The notes under the pieces: model-generated | What the model saw: only the letters and a program-made list of their open reading frames with translations | Database searches by the model: none | Told to the model about the DNA's origin: nothing | Source: Rosettibacter primus | GTDB lineage: Bacteria; Bacteroidota; Ignavibacteria; Ignavibacteriales; Melioribacteraceae | DNA: 64,000 bases | Direction: 5' to 3' | Assembly (NCBI RefSeq): GCF_036860675.1 | Contig: NZ_JAYKGK010000002.1 | Span: 248,001-312,000, forward strand | Program-made: the position numbers and the translations under genes | In this document: in pieces, positions 27,494 to 37,130 of the stretch | Numbering within the stretch: position 1 is the stretch's first letter | How the letters are laid out: every line of letters begins with the position of its first letter

Positions 27494-27526
27494 AAACCCT
27501 CTGCCTAAAAAACAGAGGGTTTTTTT
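27494..27526 (+). terminator. Strong terminator after the cytochrome gene
   Basis: A 10-bp stem (AAACCCTCTG/CAGAGGGTTT) with a nine-base loop, followed by a run of T. Confidence 0.9.
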
Positions 27527-27577
27527 ATATCCAAAAGAGAAATTGTTTTTATATTTTTGTAAAAAATTTAATATAAA

Positions 27578-28987
27578 ATGAGAGTTGAAAAAGATTCATT
27601 AGGTGAACTACAAATACCAGAAGATGCACTTTATGGAATTCATACTTTAAGAAGTGTTAACAACTTTCCACGAAGCAACGAAAGAGTTAATCTTCATTTA
27701 ATCAAAGCCTATTTTCAGGTTAAACTTGCTGCAGCCGAAACAAATTACAAATGCGGCATTCTCTTAAAAGAAAAATATGAGGCAATATCAGAAGCAATTC
27801 AAGAATTAATTAAAGAAACGGAAGCCTGCATCAAAGGCAATTTATCTTCCATTTACGAAAAAATAATTGTCGATCCATATCAAGGAGGCGCAGGAACATC
27901 TCTTAATATGAACATCAACGAAGTTATTGCAAATACTGCATTACAAATTTCCGGCAAAAAGTATGGTGAATATGATTATATTCATCCAATTGATGATGTG
28001 AATATGAGTCAATCTACAAACGATACTTTCCCTACTGCGCTAAAAATTGCTTCGATAAATTTACTAAGAGAATTAGCAGATTCGTTTGCTACTCTTCAAA
28101 ATGCATTACAGAAGAAGGAAGATGAATTTAAACACATTTTAAAGCTTGGAAGAACTCAATATCAAGATGCTGTTCCAATAACACTTGGACAGGAGTTTGG
28201 TGCTTATGCTCAGGCAATTGCTCGAGATAGATGGAGACTATATAATGCAGAAGAGAGATTGCGTTCTGTAAATCTTGGCGGAACTGCTGTAGGAAATTCT
28301 ATTTCCGCAACAAGAGAATATGTTCTTAATGTAAATAATATATTGAAAAAGATTACAAAATTACCAATTGCAAAAAGTGAAGACCTTATAGATGCAACAC
28401 AAAACCTTGATGTATTTGTTGAAGTTCATGGACTGGTTAAAGCAGGTGCTGTAACAATAATAAAAATATGTAACGACATAAGATTTATGTCCAGTGGTCC
28501 AAATGGAGGAATTGGAGAAATTAATATTCCACCAAAACAAGCAGGTTCAAGCATTATGCCTGGAAAAGTAAATCCTGTTATTCTTGAAAATACTATTCAA
28601 ATTTGTGAACTTGTTAAAGGTCATGATATTATTATATCAAATATTGCTGGAAGTGGACATCTTGAACTCAATCCATTTGTTCCATTATTGGCTCATGTAT
28701 TTTTGAAATCACTCGAAATGCTTCGTGACTCAAATATAAATCTTGCTCAAAATTGTATTGAAGGAATTACCGCAAATGAAGAAAGATGTAAAATAAATTT
28801 AATCAATAGTTCAGCGATTGCGGCATCATTAATCACTACTTTTGGATATGATGTAATTCAAGAATTAGTAAAATATGCTTATGAAAATAAAATCCCATTT
28901 GTAAAAGCATTAATGAAAAGCAAGTTGCTCGACGAAAATCAATTATATAAAATTATATCAAAAGATTTAGGAGTCAACCTTGAGTAA
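27578..28987 (+). CDS. aspA: Aspartate ammonia-lyase
   Basis: Member of the fumarase/aspartase superfamily, 469 residues, converting aspartate to fumarate and ammonia. The N-terminus has DSLGELQIPEDALYGIHT, the central active-site segment reads DDVNMSQSTNDTFPT, and the superfamily signature is GSSIMPGKVNP. Its next-door gene is hydF, and a similar aspA is often found in [FeFe]-hydrogenase maturation loci, where the released ammonia may serve H-cluster assembly (inference). A class II fumarase cannot be excluded without alignment, but the LRSVNNFP segment favours aspartase. Confidence 0.85.
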   Translation: MRVEKDSLGELQIPEDALYGIHTLRSVNNFPRSNERVNLHLIKAYFQVKLAAAETNYKCGILLKEKYEAISEAIQELIKETEACIKGNLSSIYEKIIVDPYQGGAGTSLNMNINEVIANTALQISGKKYGEYDYIHPIDDVNMSQSTNDTFPTALKIASINLLRELADSFATLQNALQKKEDEFKHILKLGRTQYQDAVPITLGQEFGAYAQAIARDRWRLYNAEERLRSVNLGGTAVGNSISATREYVLNVNNILKKITKLPIAKSEDLIDATQNLDVFVEVHGLVKAGAVTIIKICNDIRFMSSGPNGGIGEINIPPKQAGSSIMPGKVNPVILENTIQICELVKGHDIIISNIAGSGHLELNPFVPLLAHVFLKSLEMLRDSNINLAQNCIEGITANEERCKINLINSSAIAASLITTFGYDVIQELVKYAYENKIPFVKALMKSKLLDENQLYKIISKDLGVNLE

Positions 28988-30215
28988 AGCAGCACAATCC
29001 GAAAGAACTCATATAGCATTTGTTGGAAGAAGAAATGTTGGCAAATCTTCTTTGATGAATAAATTTATTGGTCAAGATCTTGTAATTGTAAGTGATATTC
29101 CAGGTACAACTACAGACCCGGTTAAAAAAGCAATGGAACTTCTTCCTTTTGGTCCAGTAGTTTTAATTGATACAGCTGGAATTGATGATACAGGTGAACT
29201 TGGTGAAAAAAGAATTTCTAAAACAATTAAAACTATCACTGAAGTTGATTTTGCCATCCTTGTTTTAGATTCACAGCAAAAATTAACACATCATGAAATA
29301 GAATTAATTGAGAAATTAAAAAACTTCAGTGTTCCTTTTCTTACCGTAATAAATAAATCTGATTTGGGAATTAACTACGATTTGATAAACGAGCTACAAA
29401 AATTTGGAATAAAATATCATCCCGTTTCTTGTTTAACAGGTAATGGGATTTATGAATTAAAAGAAAAGGTATCTCAACTTTTACCAAGAGAAGAAGATAT
29501 CCCACTGATAGGAGATATTGTCAAACAGCATGATTTAATTGTTCTTGTTGTTCCAATCGATTTAGGAGCTCCCAAAGGCAGACTAATAATGCCACAGGTT
29601 CAAACAATTCGGGAAGCACTCGATGTAGATACAATTGTTGTTGTGGTAAAAGATAAAGAATTAAGAGCAGCTCTGAGTAAATTAAATCAAGCACCGAAAT
29701 TAGTTGTTACTGATAGTCAGGCAATTATGAGAGTAATTGCAGATGTTCCAGATGATATTCTTCTTACAACTTTTTCAATTTTGATGGCAAGATATAAAGG
29801 AGATATTTTAGAATACATAAGGGGACTCAAAAGAATAGAAGAACTTGAAAATGGCGATAAAGTTTTAATTGCCGAAGCATGCACTCATCATGCACAGGAA
29901 GATGATATTGGGAGAGTAAAAATTCCGCGCTGGCTTAGACATCATACAAAAAAGAACATAGAAATTGATATTGTTAGCGGTCATGACTTTCCAGAAAATT
30001 TATCTAATTACAAATTAATTATTCATTGCGGTGGTTGCACACTTACACGAAAAATGATGCAAACAAGAATTAAACAAGCAAGATACATGGGAATTCCAAT
30101 TGTAAATTATGGTGTGGCAATTTCATATCTTCATGGTGCAATACCAAGAGTTCTTGAACCATTTCCAGAAGCAATTGCTGAGTGGGAAAAATCATTTCAG
30201 CGGATTAACATTTAA
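28980..30215 (+). CDS. hydF: [FeFe]-hydrogenase maturation GTPase HydF
   Basis: Scaffold on which the di-iron subcluster of the hydrogenase H-cluster is assembled before transfer to HydA. The 411-residue protein starts at TTG, fixed by AGGAG six bases upstream, and overlaps aspA by eight bases. The GTPase domain has GRRNVGKSS (16-24), PGTTTDP and DTAGID. The C-terminal cluster domain has Cys301, His303 and then His349-Cys350-x2-Cys353, the CxH...HCxxC pattern of HydF. Neither hydE, hydG nor a hydrogenase is in the window, so they must lie elsewhere. Confidence 0.95.
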   Translation: MSKAAQSERTHIAFVGRRNVGKSSLMNKFIGQDLVIVSDIPGTTTDPVKKAMELLPFGPVVLIDTAGIDDTGELGEKRISKTIKTITEVDFAILVLDSQQKLTHHEIELIEKLKNFSVPFLTVINKSDLGINYDLINELQKFGIKYHPVSCLTGNGIYELKEKVSQLLPREEDIPLIGDIVKQHDLIVLVVPIDLGAPKGRLIMPQVQTIREALDVDTIVVVVKDKELRAALSKLNQAPKLVVTDSQAIMRVIADVPDDILLTTFSILMARYKGDILEYIRGLKRIEELENGDKVLIAEACTHHAQEDDIGRVKIPRWLRHHTKKNIEIDIVSGHDFPENLSNYKLIIHCGGCTLTRKMMQTRIKQARYMGIPIVNYGVAISYLHGAIPRVLEPFPEAIAEWEKSFQRINI

Positions 30216-30217
30216 TA

Positions 30218-31201
30218 TTACTCATTTCTTAATTTCTCTAACAACATTTTCATATCTTCAGGAAGGTCAGAATCAAGAAAAACTTTTTCTTTTGTATGTG
30301 GATGAACAAAACCAAGAGTTTTTGCATGCAGCGCTTGGCGTTTCATAATTTGAAGTAAATTTTCAACTCTGCTTTTAATTTTAGGAAGATTAGAACCATA
30401 TACAATTCTTCTTCCGCCATATGTTGGATCACCAAAAACCGGATGTTTAATATGCGACATATGAACTCTAATTTGATGTGTTCGCCCAGTCTTTAATTTT
30501 AATTTTATTAACGAAGCAAATTCAAACTCCTCAATTACTTCATAAAATGTGTGTGCATATCTTCCCTCGATATTACTCACAGTAAAAATTTTTCGATCTT
30601 TTTTTGACCTTGCTATATTTCCTATAACTTCTCCTTTTTTTTCATCAAACAATCCCCAGCATACTGCCCAGTATTCACGGTCAATTGTATGAGCAGAAAA
30701 TTGTTTGGCAAGTTGAGCATGTGTCCATTCATCTTTTGCAATCAATAAGAGTCCGCTTGTATCTTTGTCAATTCTATGAACAATTCCAGGTCTGCCCGGC
30801 TCATTAAGTTTGCTCAACTTTTGAGTATAATGCAGTAATGCATTTACAAGCGTTCCACTATAATTCCCTAATGCTGGATGAGCTACCATTCCTGCCGGTT
30901 TATTTACAACTATTATGTAATCATCTTCATAAACAATGTTTAATGGAATATCTTCTGGTTCAGTTTCTTCAGGCCGTGGAGTTACTGGAATTGTTATTTC
31001 AATTTTATCACCGGGACAAATTAGATAATTTGGTTTGACAATTTTATTGTTAACAGTAACATGATTTGATTTTATCAACTTTTGAATTCTTGATCGAGTA
31101 GCATTTTCAACTGAATTGGCTAAAAAAATATCTATTCTTTCTTTTCTTTTGCCCTCTGGAATTTCAATTTTAATTTTCTTCTCGGTTATTATCTTCGACA
31201 T
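30218..31201 (-). CDS. rluD: RluA/RluD family pseudouridine synthase
   Basis: A 327-residue enzyme converting uridines to pseudouridine in 23S rRNA. An N-terminal S4 RNA-binding domain (about 17-70) precedes the catalytic domain with HRIDKDTSGLLL; Asp145 is the catalytic aspartate. GRTHQIRVHM further on is also characteristic. The gene ends two bases from convergent hydF and overlaps lspA by 32 bases, making it the last gene of the yggS-rluD operon. RluD is the likely subtype from length and S4 domain; RluC or RluA-like specificity is not excluded. Confidence 0.93.
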   Translation of the reverse strand: MSKIITEKKIKIEIPEGKRKERIDIFLANSVENATRSRIQKLIKSNHVTVNNKIVKPNYLICPGDKIEITIPVTPRPEETEPEDIPLNIVYEDDYIIVVNKPAGMVAHPALGNYSGTLVNALLHYTQKLSKLNEPGRPGIVHRIDKDTSGLLLIAKDEWTHAQLAKQFSAHTIDREYWAVCWGLFDEKKGEVIGNIARSKKDRKIFTVSNIEGRYAHTFYEVIEEFEFASLIKLKLKTGRTHQIRVHMSHIKHPVFGDPTYGGRRIVYGSNLPKIKSRVENLLQIMKRQALHAKTLGFVHPHTKEKVFLDSDLPEDMKMLLEKLRNE

Positions 31202-31832
31202 TTTTTACAATTGGGTTAGTAGTCTCAAGCTCAAGATTTTCATTTCTACTAAATTCATCTGTCGCTAATAATTCTTTTTCTCCTTCAGTTTTTTCTTCAA
31301 CAGATTTATGAAATATGATTAAGAGAATAACACCTATTGATACCGAAGCATCTGCAATATTGAAAATAGGCCAGCGGTCGTAAGTTCTTCCAAAAATTGT
31401 AAAATCAAAAAAGTCTACATTAAAAAAATCTACTACTCTACCATAAAATAATGGCGCATAACCATAAATTACCCCATAAAAAGTTCTATCAATTAAATTT
31501 CCTATTGCTCCGCCAAGAATTAATGCAAGTGCAAATCTTACAATAAATTTTTGATTTCTCGATTTATATAAATAATAAAATATTCCAATGCTTGCTAAAA
31601 GAGAAAAAATAGATAGAATTAATTTTGATGAGTTACTAACATCTATTCCAAATGCCAAGCCTGGATTTTCGACAAATGTTATCTTAAAAAAATCTCCTAT
31701 AACATTTATACTCTGACCATAATCCATACCATTTGCTTTTATATTCAAAAAAGGAATAGTTCCGCCTTTAACAAAAAATTTTGAAACCTGATCAATAATT
31801 ATTACAATTAATGTTGTATAAAGAACTTTCAA
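31170..31832 (-). CDS. lspA: Lipoprotein signal peptidase (signal peptidase II)
   Basis: Inner-membrane aspartyl protease that removes the signal peptide of prolipoproteins after diacylglyceryl transfer. At 220 residues it is longer than usual. Four membrane segments are visible; the catalytic aspartates are Asp115 (GGAIGNLIDR) and Asp161 (FNIADA), and NPGLAFG is the conserved periplasmic segment. The extra length comes from an insertion near 23-45 and an acidic tail after about 178. It fits the abundance of lipoproteins in this window. It overlaps rluD and follows the DksA-like gene by 12 bases. Confidence 0.95.
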   Translation of the reverse strand: MKVLYTTLIVIIIDQVSKFFVKGGTIPFLNIKANGMDYGQSINVIGDFFKITFVENPGLAFGIDVSNSSKLILSIFSLLASIGIFYYLYKSRNQKFIVRFALALILGGAIGNLIDRTFYGVIYGYAPLFYGRVVDFFNVDFFDFTIFGRTYDRWPIFNIADASVSIGVILLIIFHKSVEEKTEGEKELLATDEFSRNENLELETTNPIVKNVEDNNREEN

Positions 31833-31844
31833 GACTTTTACCTA

Positions 31845-32447
31845 TTATGTTGTTTTCATTTTTTGTTTCACCTGCAGACAATGCTGAGTATGAGGCACTG
31901 CCATTAATCTTTCTTTTGGAATTAATGGACATGTTGGACAAAGATTTTGTGGTTCATCAATGCACTCAATACAAATTCCATAAGTCCCATTTTCAATTCT
32001 TTGTAGAGCATCATCGAGATAACCCAAAAATTTATTTTCACGTTGAGCCCATAGATACAGTTTTTCTCTTTCCATTGCATCGGTTCCTTGTTCTGCCATG
32101 TGAAGAGAATATGGCGAATTTTCATTTACATATTGCCCTGTTGTGGGGTCCATCATTTGTTCCTTTAATACTTGAAGCTGTTCAATTATTTCATTTCTTT
32201 TTTCAAGAATAATTTTTTTGAACTCTTCTAAATCTTTTTTTGAATATCCCTGAATCTTTTTCACTTTTTTTGTTGGTGAAATTACTTCCACATGCTTACC
32301 TTTTTTCATGGTTATCTTCTTATTATTTTCATTTGATTTTGACATTATTTTCCCTTTCTTTGAATTTGATTTGCTCGCTGATTTTTTTGTTGTCTTAGAT
32401 TTTACAGCGGTTTTCTTTTTTGTCTTTTTATCTGTCTTTTTTGCCAT
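31845..32447 (-). CDS. DksA/TraR-like zinc-finger protein with Lys-rich N-terminus
   Basis: A 200-residue protein. Residues 1-50 are almost all Lys, Thr and Ser, resembling a histone-like nucleic-acid-binding tail. A coiled coil (about 70-135) carries EMMDPT-like sequence and precedes the C-terminal finger, as in DksA/YocK-type proteins. The finger is altered: Cys159 and Cys162 (CIEC), an extra pair Cys170 and Cys173 (CPTC), then RLMAVP and Cys190, but the usual last Cys is missing (CLQV). DksA relatives bind RNA polymerase through the secondary channel. An AGGAGG ribosome-binding site fixes the start, eight bases after ileS. Confidence 0.85.
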   Translation of the reverse strand: MAKKTDKKTKKKTAVKSKTTKKSASKSNSKKGKIMSKSNENNKKITMKKGKHVEVISPTKKVKKIQGYSKKDLEEFKKIILEKRNEIIEQLQVLKEQMMDPTTGQYVNENSPYSLHMAEQGTDAMEREKLYLWAQRENKFLGYLDDALQRIENGTYGICIECIDEPQNLCPTCPLIPKERLMAVPHTQHCLQVKQKMKTT

Positions 32448-32455
32448 AACTCCTC

Positions 32456-35400
32456 CTAAGCTTCAGAATTATAATTATTTTGCTTTGCAATTATTATCTC
32501 ACATTCATAATCGCCTATTTGCCATTTTTGTTTATAGCCATTCATATTACCTTCATATCGAATTGATTCCGCTAAAACTTCGTTTGAAATATAATCAGAA
32601 AATTTTTGAATATAGCCCAAAAATTTTTCGTCTCCATAAACATCAACAAAAATTCTATCCACCACATCAAAACCTGCATCTTTTCTCATATTCTGAACTC
32701 GATTTACAAACTCGCGTGCATATCCTTCAGCAATTAAATCTTCTGTTAGCTCAGTATCAACTGCTACTGTAACTCCTTCTTCACTTTCTACAAACCAGCC
32801 TTCTATTTCGTGACTTACAATTTCGACATCTTCCAAAGTAATTTGAATGTTTTGTCCTTCAACTTCTAAATCTATTTTACCTGATTTCTCAAGTTCTGCT
32901 ATTAAATTTTTATCGAGCTCTTTAATTACATTGGTTAATGCTTTTACAAGTTTACCATATTTTGGACCAATTACTTTAAAATTTGGTTTTGCTGTTTTGT
33001 TTACAATCGAAGAATCATCTTCAAGAACAATTAATTCTTTGATATTGACTTCTTCAAGAATCACATCCTGCATTTTTTTGAGTGCATCTTGTTTTTCTTT
33101 TTCAACAGCTACCATTATTTTTCTTAATGGTTGACGAACCTTCAAATTATGCTTTGCTCTTATCGAACGAGTCAGATATACAACTCGTTGAGCAACGTCC
33201 ATCTTTTCTTCAAGTTCTTTATCGAAGTATGACGGCTGTGGAAAATCTGCAAGATGAACAGATTCATAATTTTCTTTTTTAGCAACACTATTGAGATTTT
33301 GATAAATTTCTTCTGCAATAAATGGTGCAAATGGAGCAGTTAATTTTGCAATTGTAATAAGGCATTCATAAAGAGTTTGATAAGCTGATAATTTATTTTT
33401 ATTGATTTCGGATTTCCAGAATCTCCTTCTGCTTCTTCTTACATACCAGTTAGATAATTGGTCAATTGTAAAATTAGCAACCTGTCTTGCAGCTTTTGTA
33501 ACATCATAATTATCCATCAGTTCTTCATATTCTTTGACAAGAGAACTCAATTTAGAAATTATCCATCTATCAATTTCAGGACGTTCGTCATAAGGAATTA
33601 AATCTTCACTGAAATTGAACTTATCTATATTTGCATAAAGTGCAAAAAATGAATATGTATTTATAAGAGTTCCAAAGAATTTTCTCTGAACTTCGAGAAC
33701 ACCTTCTTCATCAAATAGCGTAGGTTTCCATGGTGGACTTGTAGTAATAAGATACCATCTTGTTGCATCTGCTCCATACTTATCAAACAAATCGAATGGA
33801 TCAACTGTATTGCCTCGAGATTTAGACATTTTCTGTCCTTCTTTATCGAGTATCAATTCGTTCACAATAACATTCTTAAAAGCAATGTTGTCAAAAAGCA
33901 TTGTTCCAATTGCATGAAGAGTATAAAACCATCCACGTGTTTGGTCAATGCCTTCACAAATAAAGTCTGCTGGATATTTATTCTTAAAAGTTTCTACATT
34001 TTCAAATGGATAATGGAATTGAGCAAACGGCATAGCTCCACTGTCAAACCACACATCAATTAATTCAGGGGTTCTTTTATAAATTTTGCCATTTCTCTCA
34101 AATTTAACTTCATCAACAAATGGTTTATGAAGGTCAATTTCTTCTTCTGGTAAATCTTTAACTAAAATTCTTTTCCCATCTCGTTCAACAAAACCTTCTT
34201 TCAATTCAGCAATAGAACCAATTGCAAACATATCTCCATCATCATTAATCCAAATTGGAAGTGGAGTTCCCCAATATCTATCGCGAGATAATGACCAGTC
34301 TTTATTTTCCTCAAGCCAATTTCCAAATCTTCCCACTCCTACTTCCGGAGGATACCAGTTTATAGTTTTATTCAATTCAATCATTCTTTGAGCAACTTGA
34401 GTTGTGCGAATATACCAGCTATCGCGTGCATAATAAATCAATGGGTTGTCGCATCTCCAGCAATGAGGATAAGAGTGCATGTAATCATTTGTTGCTCTGT
34501 AGATAAGACCTCTTTCTTTAAGATTACGAATTATATCAGGGTCAACACCTTTTTCTTCATGAGTTTCGAACTGAATTGTTTTAATTAATCTGCCGGCAAA
34601 ATCTTTAACTTCTTCTGTAAATCTTCCGCTCTTTGTTACTGGCTGAATAAATGGCAGATCATATTTTTTTGAAACTTCATAGTCATCAGCACCAAAAGCT
34701 GGAGCTATATGAACTACACCCGAACCATCTTCAGTGCTAACAAAATCGCCGGCAACAATATACCATGCTCTTTTATTTACAGGAATATATTTGAAAAGAG
34801 GTTCATAATCACGATTTAATAAATCAGCACCTTTTAATTCCTGAAGGATTGTGTATTCTTCTTTAATTACAGAAAGTCTTGCTTTTGCAAGATACATTAC
34901 TCCGTGTTTTTCAGTTTTTATTTTTACATAATCGATATCTGGACCGACTGCAAGAGCAACATTCGAAATTAATGTCCATGGTGTTGTTGTCCATACAAGT
35001 ATTGATGCATCTTCATCCTTAAGTTTGAATTTCACATATACATTGGGGTCCTGAACATCTTTGTAGCCGAGAGCAAGTTCATGAGAAGAAAGTGGAGTTT
35101 CGCAGTGTGGGCATTGAGGAACAATTTTGAATCCTTTATAAATTAATCCTTTCTTGAAGTATTCAGATAATGCCCACCATACAGATTCAATATATTCATT
35201 TGTGCAGGTAATGTAAGGATTATCAAGGTCAATCCAGTAGCCCATTCTTTCAGTTAAAGTTCGCCAGCCTTCTTTCATTTCAATATGATGATAAACAAGT
35301 TCTTTAGCTTTTTTATTGAAAGCAGCAACACCATATTTTTCGATGTCAGATTTTTGTGTAAATCCTAAATCTTTTTCAAGAGCAATTTCAATTGGCAATC

Positions 35401-35665
35401 CGTGAGTATCCCATCCAGCTTTTCTTTGAACTCGGAATCCTTTCATTGTTTTATAACGGCAAACAAGGTCTTTTAAAGTTCTTGCCATTACATGATGGAT
35501 TCCCGGTTTACCATTGACAGTAGGAGGACCTTCATAAAATGTGAAGGGTTTGCTTTCATCTCGTGAAGAGATGCTTTTTTCAAAAATTTTATTTTCCTGC
35601 CAGAACTTTAGAATTTGTTCTTCGATTTCAGGATAATTAATTTTTTCGTCAAATTGCTTAAACAT
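32456..35665 (-). CDS. ileS: Isoleucine--tRNA ligase
   Basis: Class I synthetase charging tRNA-Ile, 1069 residues, the long form. The HIGH-type motif is PGIHHVM (about 54-60), the WDTHGLP and editing-domain sequences (TTTPWTLISNVALAVGPD, in part TTTPWTL) are clear, and the KMSKS loop is QKMSKSRGNT. The DQTRGWFYTL motif typical of IleRS precedes it. The C-terminal region lacks an obvious zinc finger, as expected for the longer eukaryote-like type that can resist mupirocin (family knowledge; the subtype is inferred). Centre of the yggS-rluD operon. Confidence 0.97.
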   Translation of the reverse strand: MFKQFDEKINYPEIEEQILKFWQENKIFEKSISSRDESKPFTFYEGPPTVNGKPGIHHVMARTLKDLVCRYKTMKGFRVQRKAGWDTHGLPIEIALEKDLGFTQKSDIEKYGVAAFNKKAKELVYHHIEMKEGWRTLTERMGYWIDLDNPYITCTNEYIESVWWALSEYFKKGLIYKGFKIVPQCPHCETPLSSHELALGYKDVQDPNVYVKFKLKDEDASILVWTTTPWTLISNVALAVGPDIDYVKIKTEKHGVMYLAKARLSVIKEEYTILQELKGADLLNRDYEPLFKYIPVNKRAWYIVAGDFVSTEDGSGVVHIAPAFGADDYEVSKKYDLPFIQPVTKSGRFTEEVKDFAGRLIKTIQFETHEEKGVDPDIIRNLKERGLIYRATNDYMHSYPHCWRCDNPLIYYARDSWYIRTTQVAQRMIELNKTINWYPPEVGVGRFGNWLEENKDWSLSRDRYWGTPLPIWINDDGDMFAIGSIAELKEGFVERDGKRILVKDLPEEEIDLHKPFVDEVKFERNGKIYKRTPELIDVWFDSGAMPFAQFHYPFENVETFKNKYPADFICEGIDQTRGWFYTLHAIGTMLFDNIAFKNVIVNELILDKEGQKMSKSRGNTVDPFDLFDKYGADATRWYLITTSPPWKPTLFDEEGVLEVQRKFFGTLINTYSFFALYANIDKFNFSEDLIPYDERPEIDRWIISKLSSLVKEYEELMDNYDVTKAARQVANFTIDQLSNWYVRRSRRRFWKSEINKNKLSAYQTLYECLITIAKLTAPFAPFIAEEIYQNLNSVAKKENYESVHLADFPQPSYFDKELEEKMDVAQRVVYLTRSIRAKHNLKVRQPLRKIMVAVEKEKQDALKKMQDVILEEVNIKELIVLEDDSSIVNKTAKPNFKVIGPKYGKLVKALTNVIKELDKNLIAELEKSGKIDLEVEGQNIQITLEDVEIVSHEIEGWFVESEEGVTVAVDTELTEDLIAEGYAREFVNRVQNMRKDAGFDVVDRIFVDVYGDEKFLGYIQKFSDYISNEVLAESIRYEGNMNGYKQKWQIGDYECEIIIAKQNNYNSEA

Positions 35666-35694
35666 CTTTTTCTCTGTATTTAGATTGTTAATAA

Positions 35695-36312
35695 TTATTC
35701 TTCTTCAGATTCATATTTTTTTATTAATTCTTTTTCTGCAGCAATAAATTCTTTTAATTGTGTTTCAATATATTTTTTCTTTTCTAAGATTTCGTCTGCA
35801 GCTTTTTGGGCATCGTAAAGAATTTTATCTGCTTTTAATCTTGCTTCCTCAACAATAATTTGTGCTTCTCTTTGAGCCGAGGCCAGCAACTTTTTAATTT
35901 CATCTAATTTCTTTTTTCCGGCATTACTTTCTTTTTGAATAATAAGAAGTTCACATACAACCATTCCAAATAGTCCCATTGCACCAAGTGTAATATTTCG
36001 AAGTGTATACAAAATCATATTCTCTACAAGTAAATTACCTAAGCCAAAATATTCACTAAACAATGAAATTAAAATTATTGTTAGAAAAACAGAAGATACA
36101 ATAACAGCAAATATTACTTTCCCGCCATGGTTATAACCCAGAGTTCGATTTATCAACCATCCGCAGGCAAAAGCAAAAATTGAAAGAACAAACCAGACTG
36201 CAAAATTTTGATACCCAGCCTGAAATATATCAGTGCTCAAAAAATTAGACCCAAAAATAATCAAAGCAAGTAATACGGCGGTAGCATAATAAATTGTTTT
36301 TTTTTCGTTCAT
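35695..36312 (-). CDS. Hypothetical four-helix membrane protein with cytoplasmic coiled coil
   Basis: A 205-residue protein with four membrane helices (about 8-27, 38-55, 65-87 and 97-125) followed by a highly charged coiled coil (about 130-205) rich in Ala, Glu and Lys (AQREAQIIVEEARLKADKI and similar). The tail resembles the b-subunit/DivIVA style of long helices. No family is recognised. It overlaps punA by four bases (ATGA) and lies 29 bases upstream of ileS. Neighbouring DivIVA hints at a cell-envelope or division role, but that is a guess. Confidence 0.75.
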   Translation of the reverse strand: MNEKKTIYYATAVLLALIIFGSNFLSTDIFQAGYQNFAVWFVLSIFAFACGWLINRTLGYNHGGKVIFAVIVSSVFLTIILISLFSEYFGLGNLLVENMILYTLRNITLGAMGLFGMVVCELLIIQKESNAGKKKLDEIKKLLASAQREAQIIVEEARLKADKILYDAQKAADEILEKKKYIETQLKEFIAAEKELIKKYESEEE

Positions 36313-37130
36313 AATTTTTTAATAACCTCTTTCATAATTAATGTCATTTTAGGTTCTGCTTCGTTAGCTGCCGCTATGATATCTTCAAGAGAAGCAGGTT
36401 TTAAAGCTTCGGGGAAACATTCATCTGTAATTATGCTGATGCCAAGAACCTTTATTCCCATATGATTTGCTACAATATTTTCCGGGACAGTTGACATTCC
36501 AACCACATCAGCTCCAATAGCTCTTAAAAATCTATATTCTGCTTTTGTCTCTAAATTTGGACCTGGAACAGCAACATAAACACCTTTCTGAATTTTAATT
36601 TTATTTTCAAGAGCTGCTTCTTCTGCAAGTTTAATTAATTCAAGACTATAAGGCTCGCTCATGTCAGGAAATCTAGGTCCGAGCTCATCTTCGTTCTTTC
36701 CAATTAATGGATTATCGCCAAGTAAATTTATGTGGTCTACCATTAACATAATATCACCTCTTCTAAACAGAGGGTTCATACCACCACAAGCATTAGAAAC
36801 AAGTAATGTTTTAACACCAAGAAATTTCATTACTCGAACAGGATAGGTAATTTGTTGCATTGTATAACCTTCATAATAATGAAACCTTCCCTGCATTGCT
36901 ACAACATTTTTTCCGGCTATTTTTCCGAAAATTAATTTGCCATGATGAGATTCAACTGTAGAAATTGGAAAGTGAGGCAAATCTGCATAGTCAATCTGGT
37001 GTTCGATTTCAATTTCTTTTACCAGGCCGCCAAGGCCTGTGCCAAGGATTATTCCTATTTCATAATTCTTTGTTGTTTTCTTTCGAATTACTTCGAGTGT
37101 TTCATTAATCATTTTGATTAATTGACTCAT
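36309..37130 (-). CDS. punA: Purine nucleoside phosphorylase
   Basis: A 273-residue trimeric-type (PNP I) phosphorylase that splits purine nucleosides with phosphate. Visible motifs: GIILGTGLGGL with the phosphate-binding Gly-rich loop, ESHHGKLIFG, VSNACGGMN, and PNLETKAEYRFLRAIGADVVGMSTVPE (key residues Glu of ETKAEY and Met of VGMS). Near the C-terminus ISIITDEC has Asp where the human enzyme has Asn243, which could alter 6-oxo versus 6-amino purine choice. It is coupled by four-base overlaps to both divIVA and the membrane-protein gene. Confidence 0.94.
   Translation of the reverse strand: MSQLIKMINETLEVIRKKTTKNYEIGIILGTGLGGLVKEIEIEHQIDYADLPHFPISTVESHHGKLIFGKIAGKNVVAMQGRFHYYEGYTMQQITYPVRVMKFLGVKTLLVSNACGGMNPLFRRGDIMLMVDHINLLGDNPLIGKNEDELGPRFPDMSEPYSLELIKLAEEAALENKIKIQKGVYVAVPGPNLETKAEYRFLRAIGADVVGMSTVPENIVANHMGIKVLGISIITDECFPEALKPASLEDIIAAANEAEPKMTLIMKEVIKKL

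Noticed and set aside
32308..32772. 154-codon plus-strand frame across the ileS/dksA-like junction
   Set aside because: Phe/Leu-rich antisense of Lys/Glu codons, spanning two well-supported genes.
36309..37130. Adenosine-specific purine phosphorylase because of Asp in ITDEC
   Set aside because: The Asp stands where Asn is found in the human enzyme, but similar ITD sequences seem common in related bacteria; specificity cannot be decided from this.
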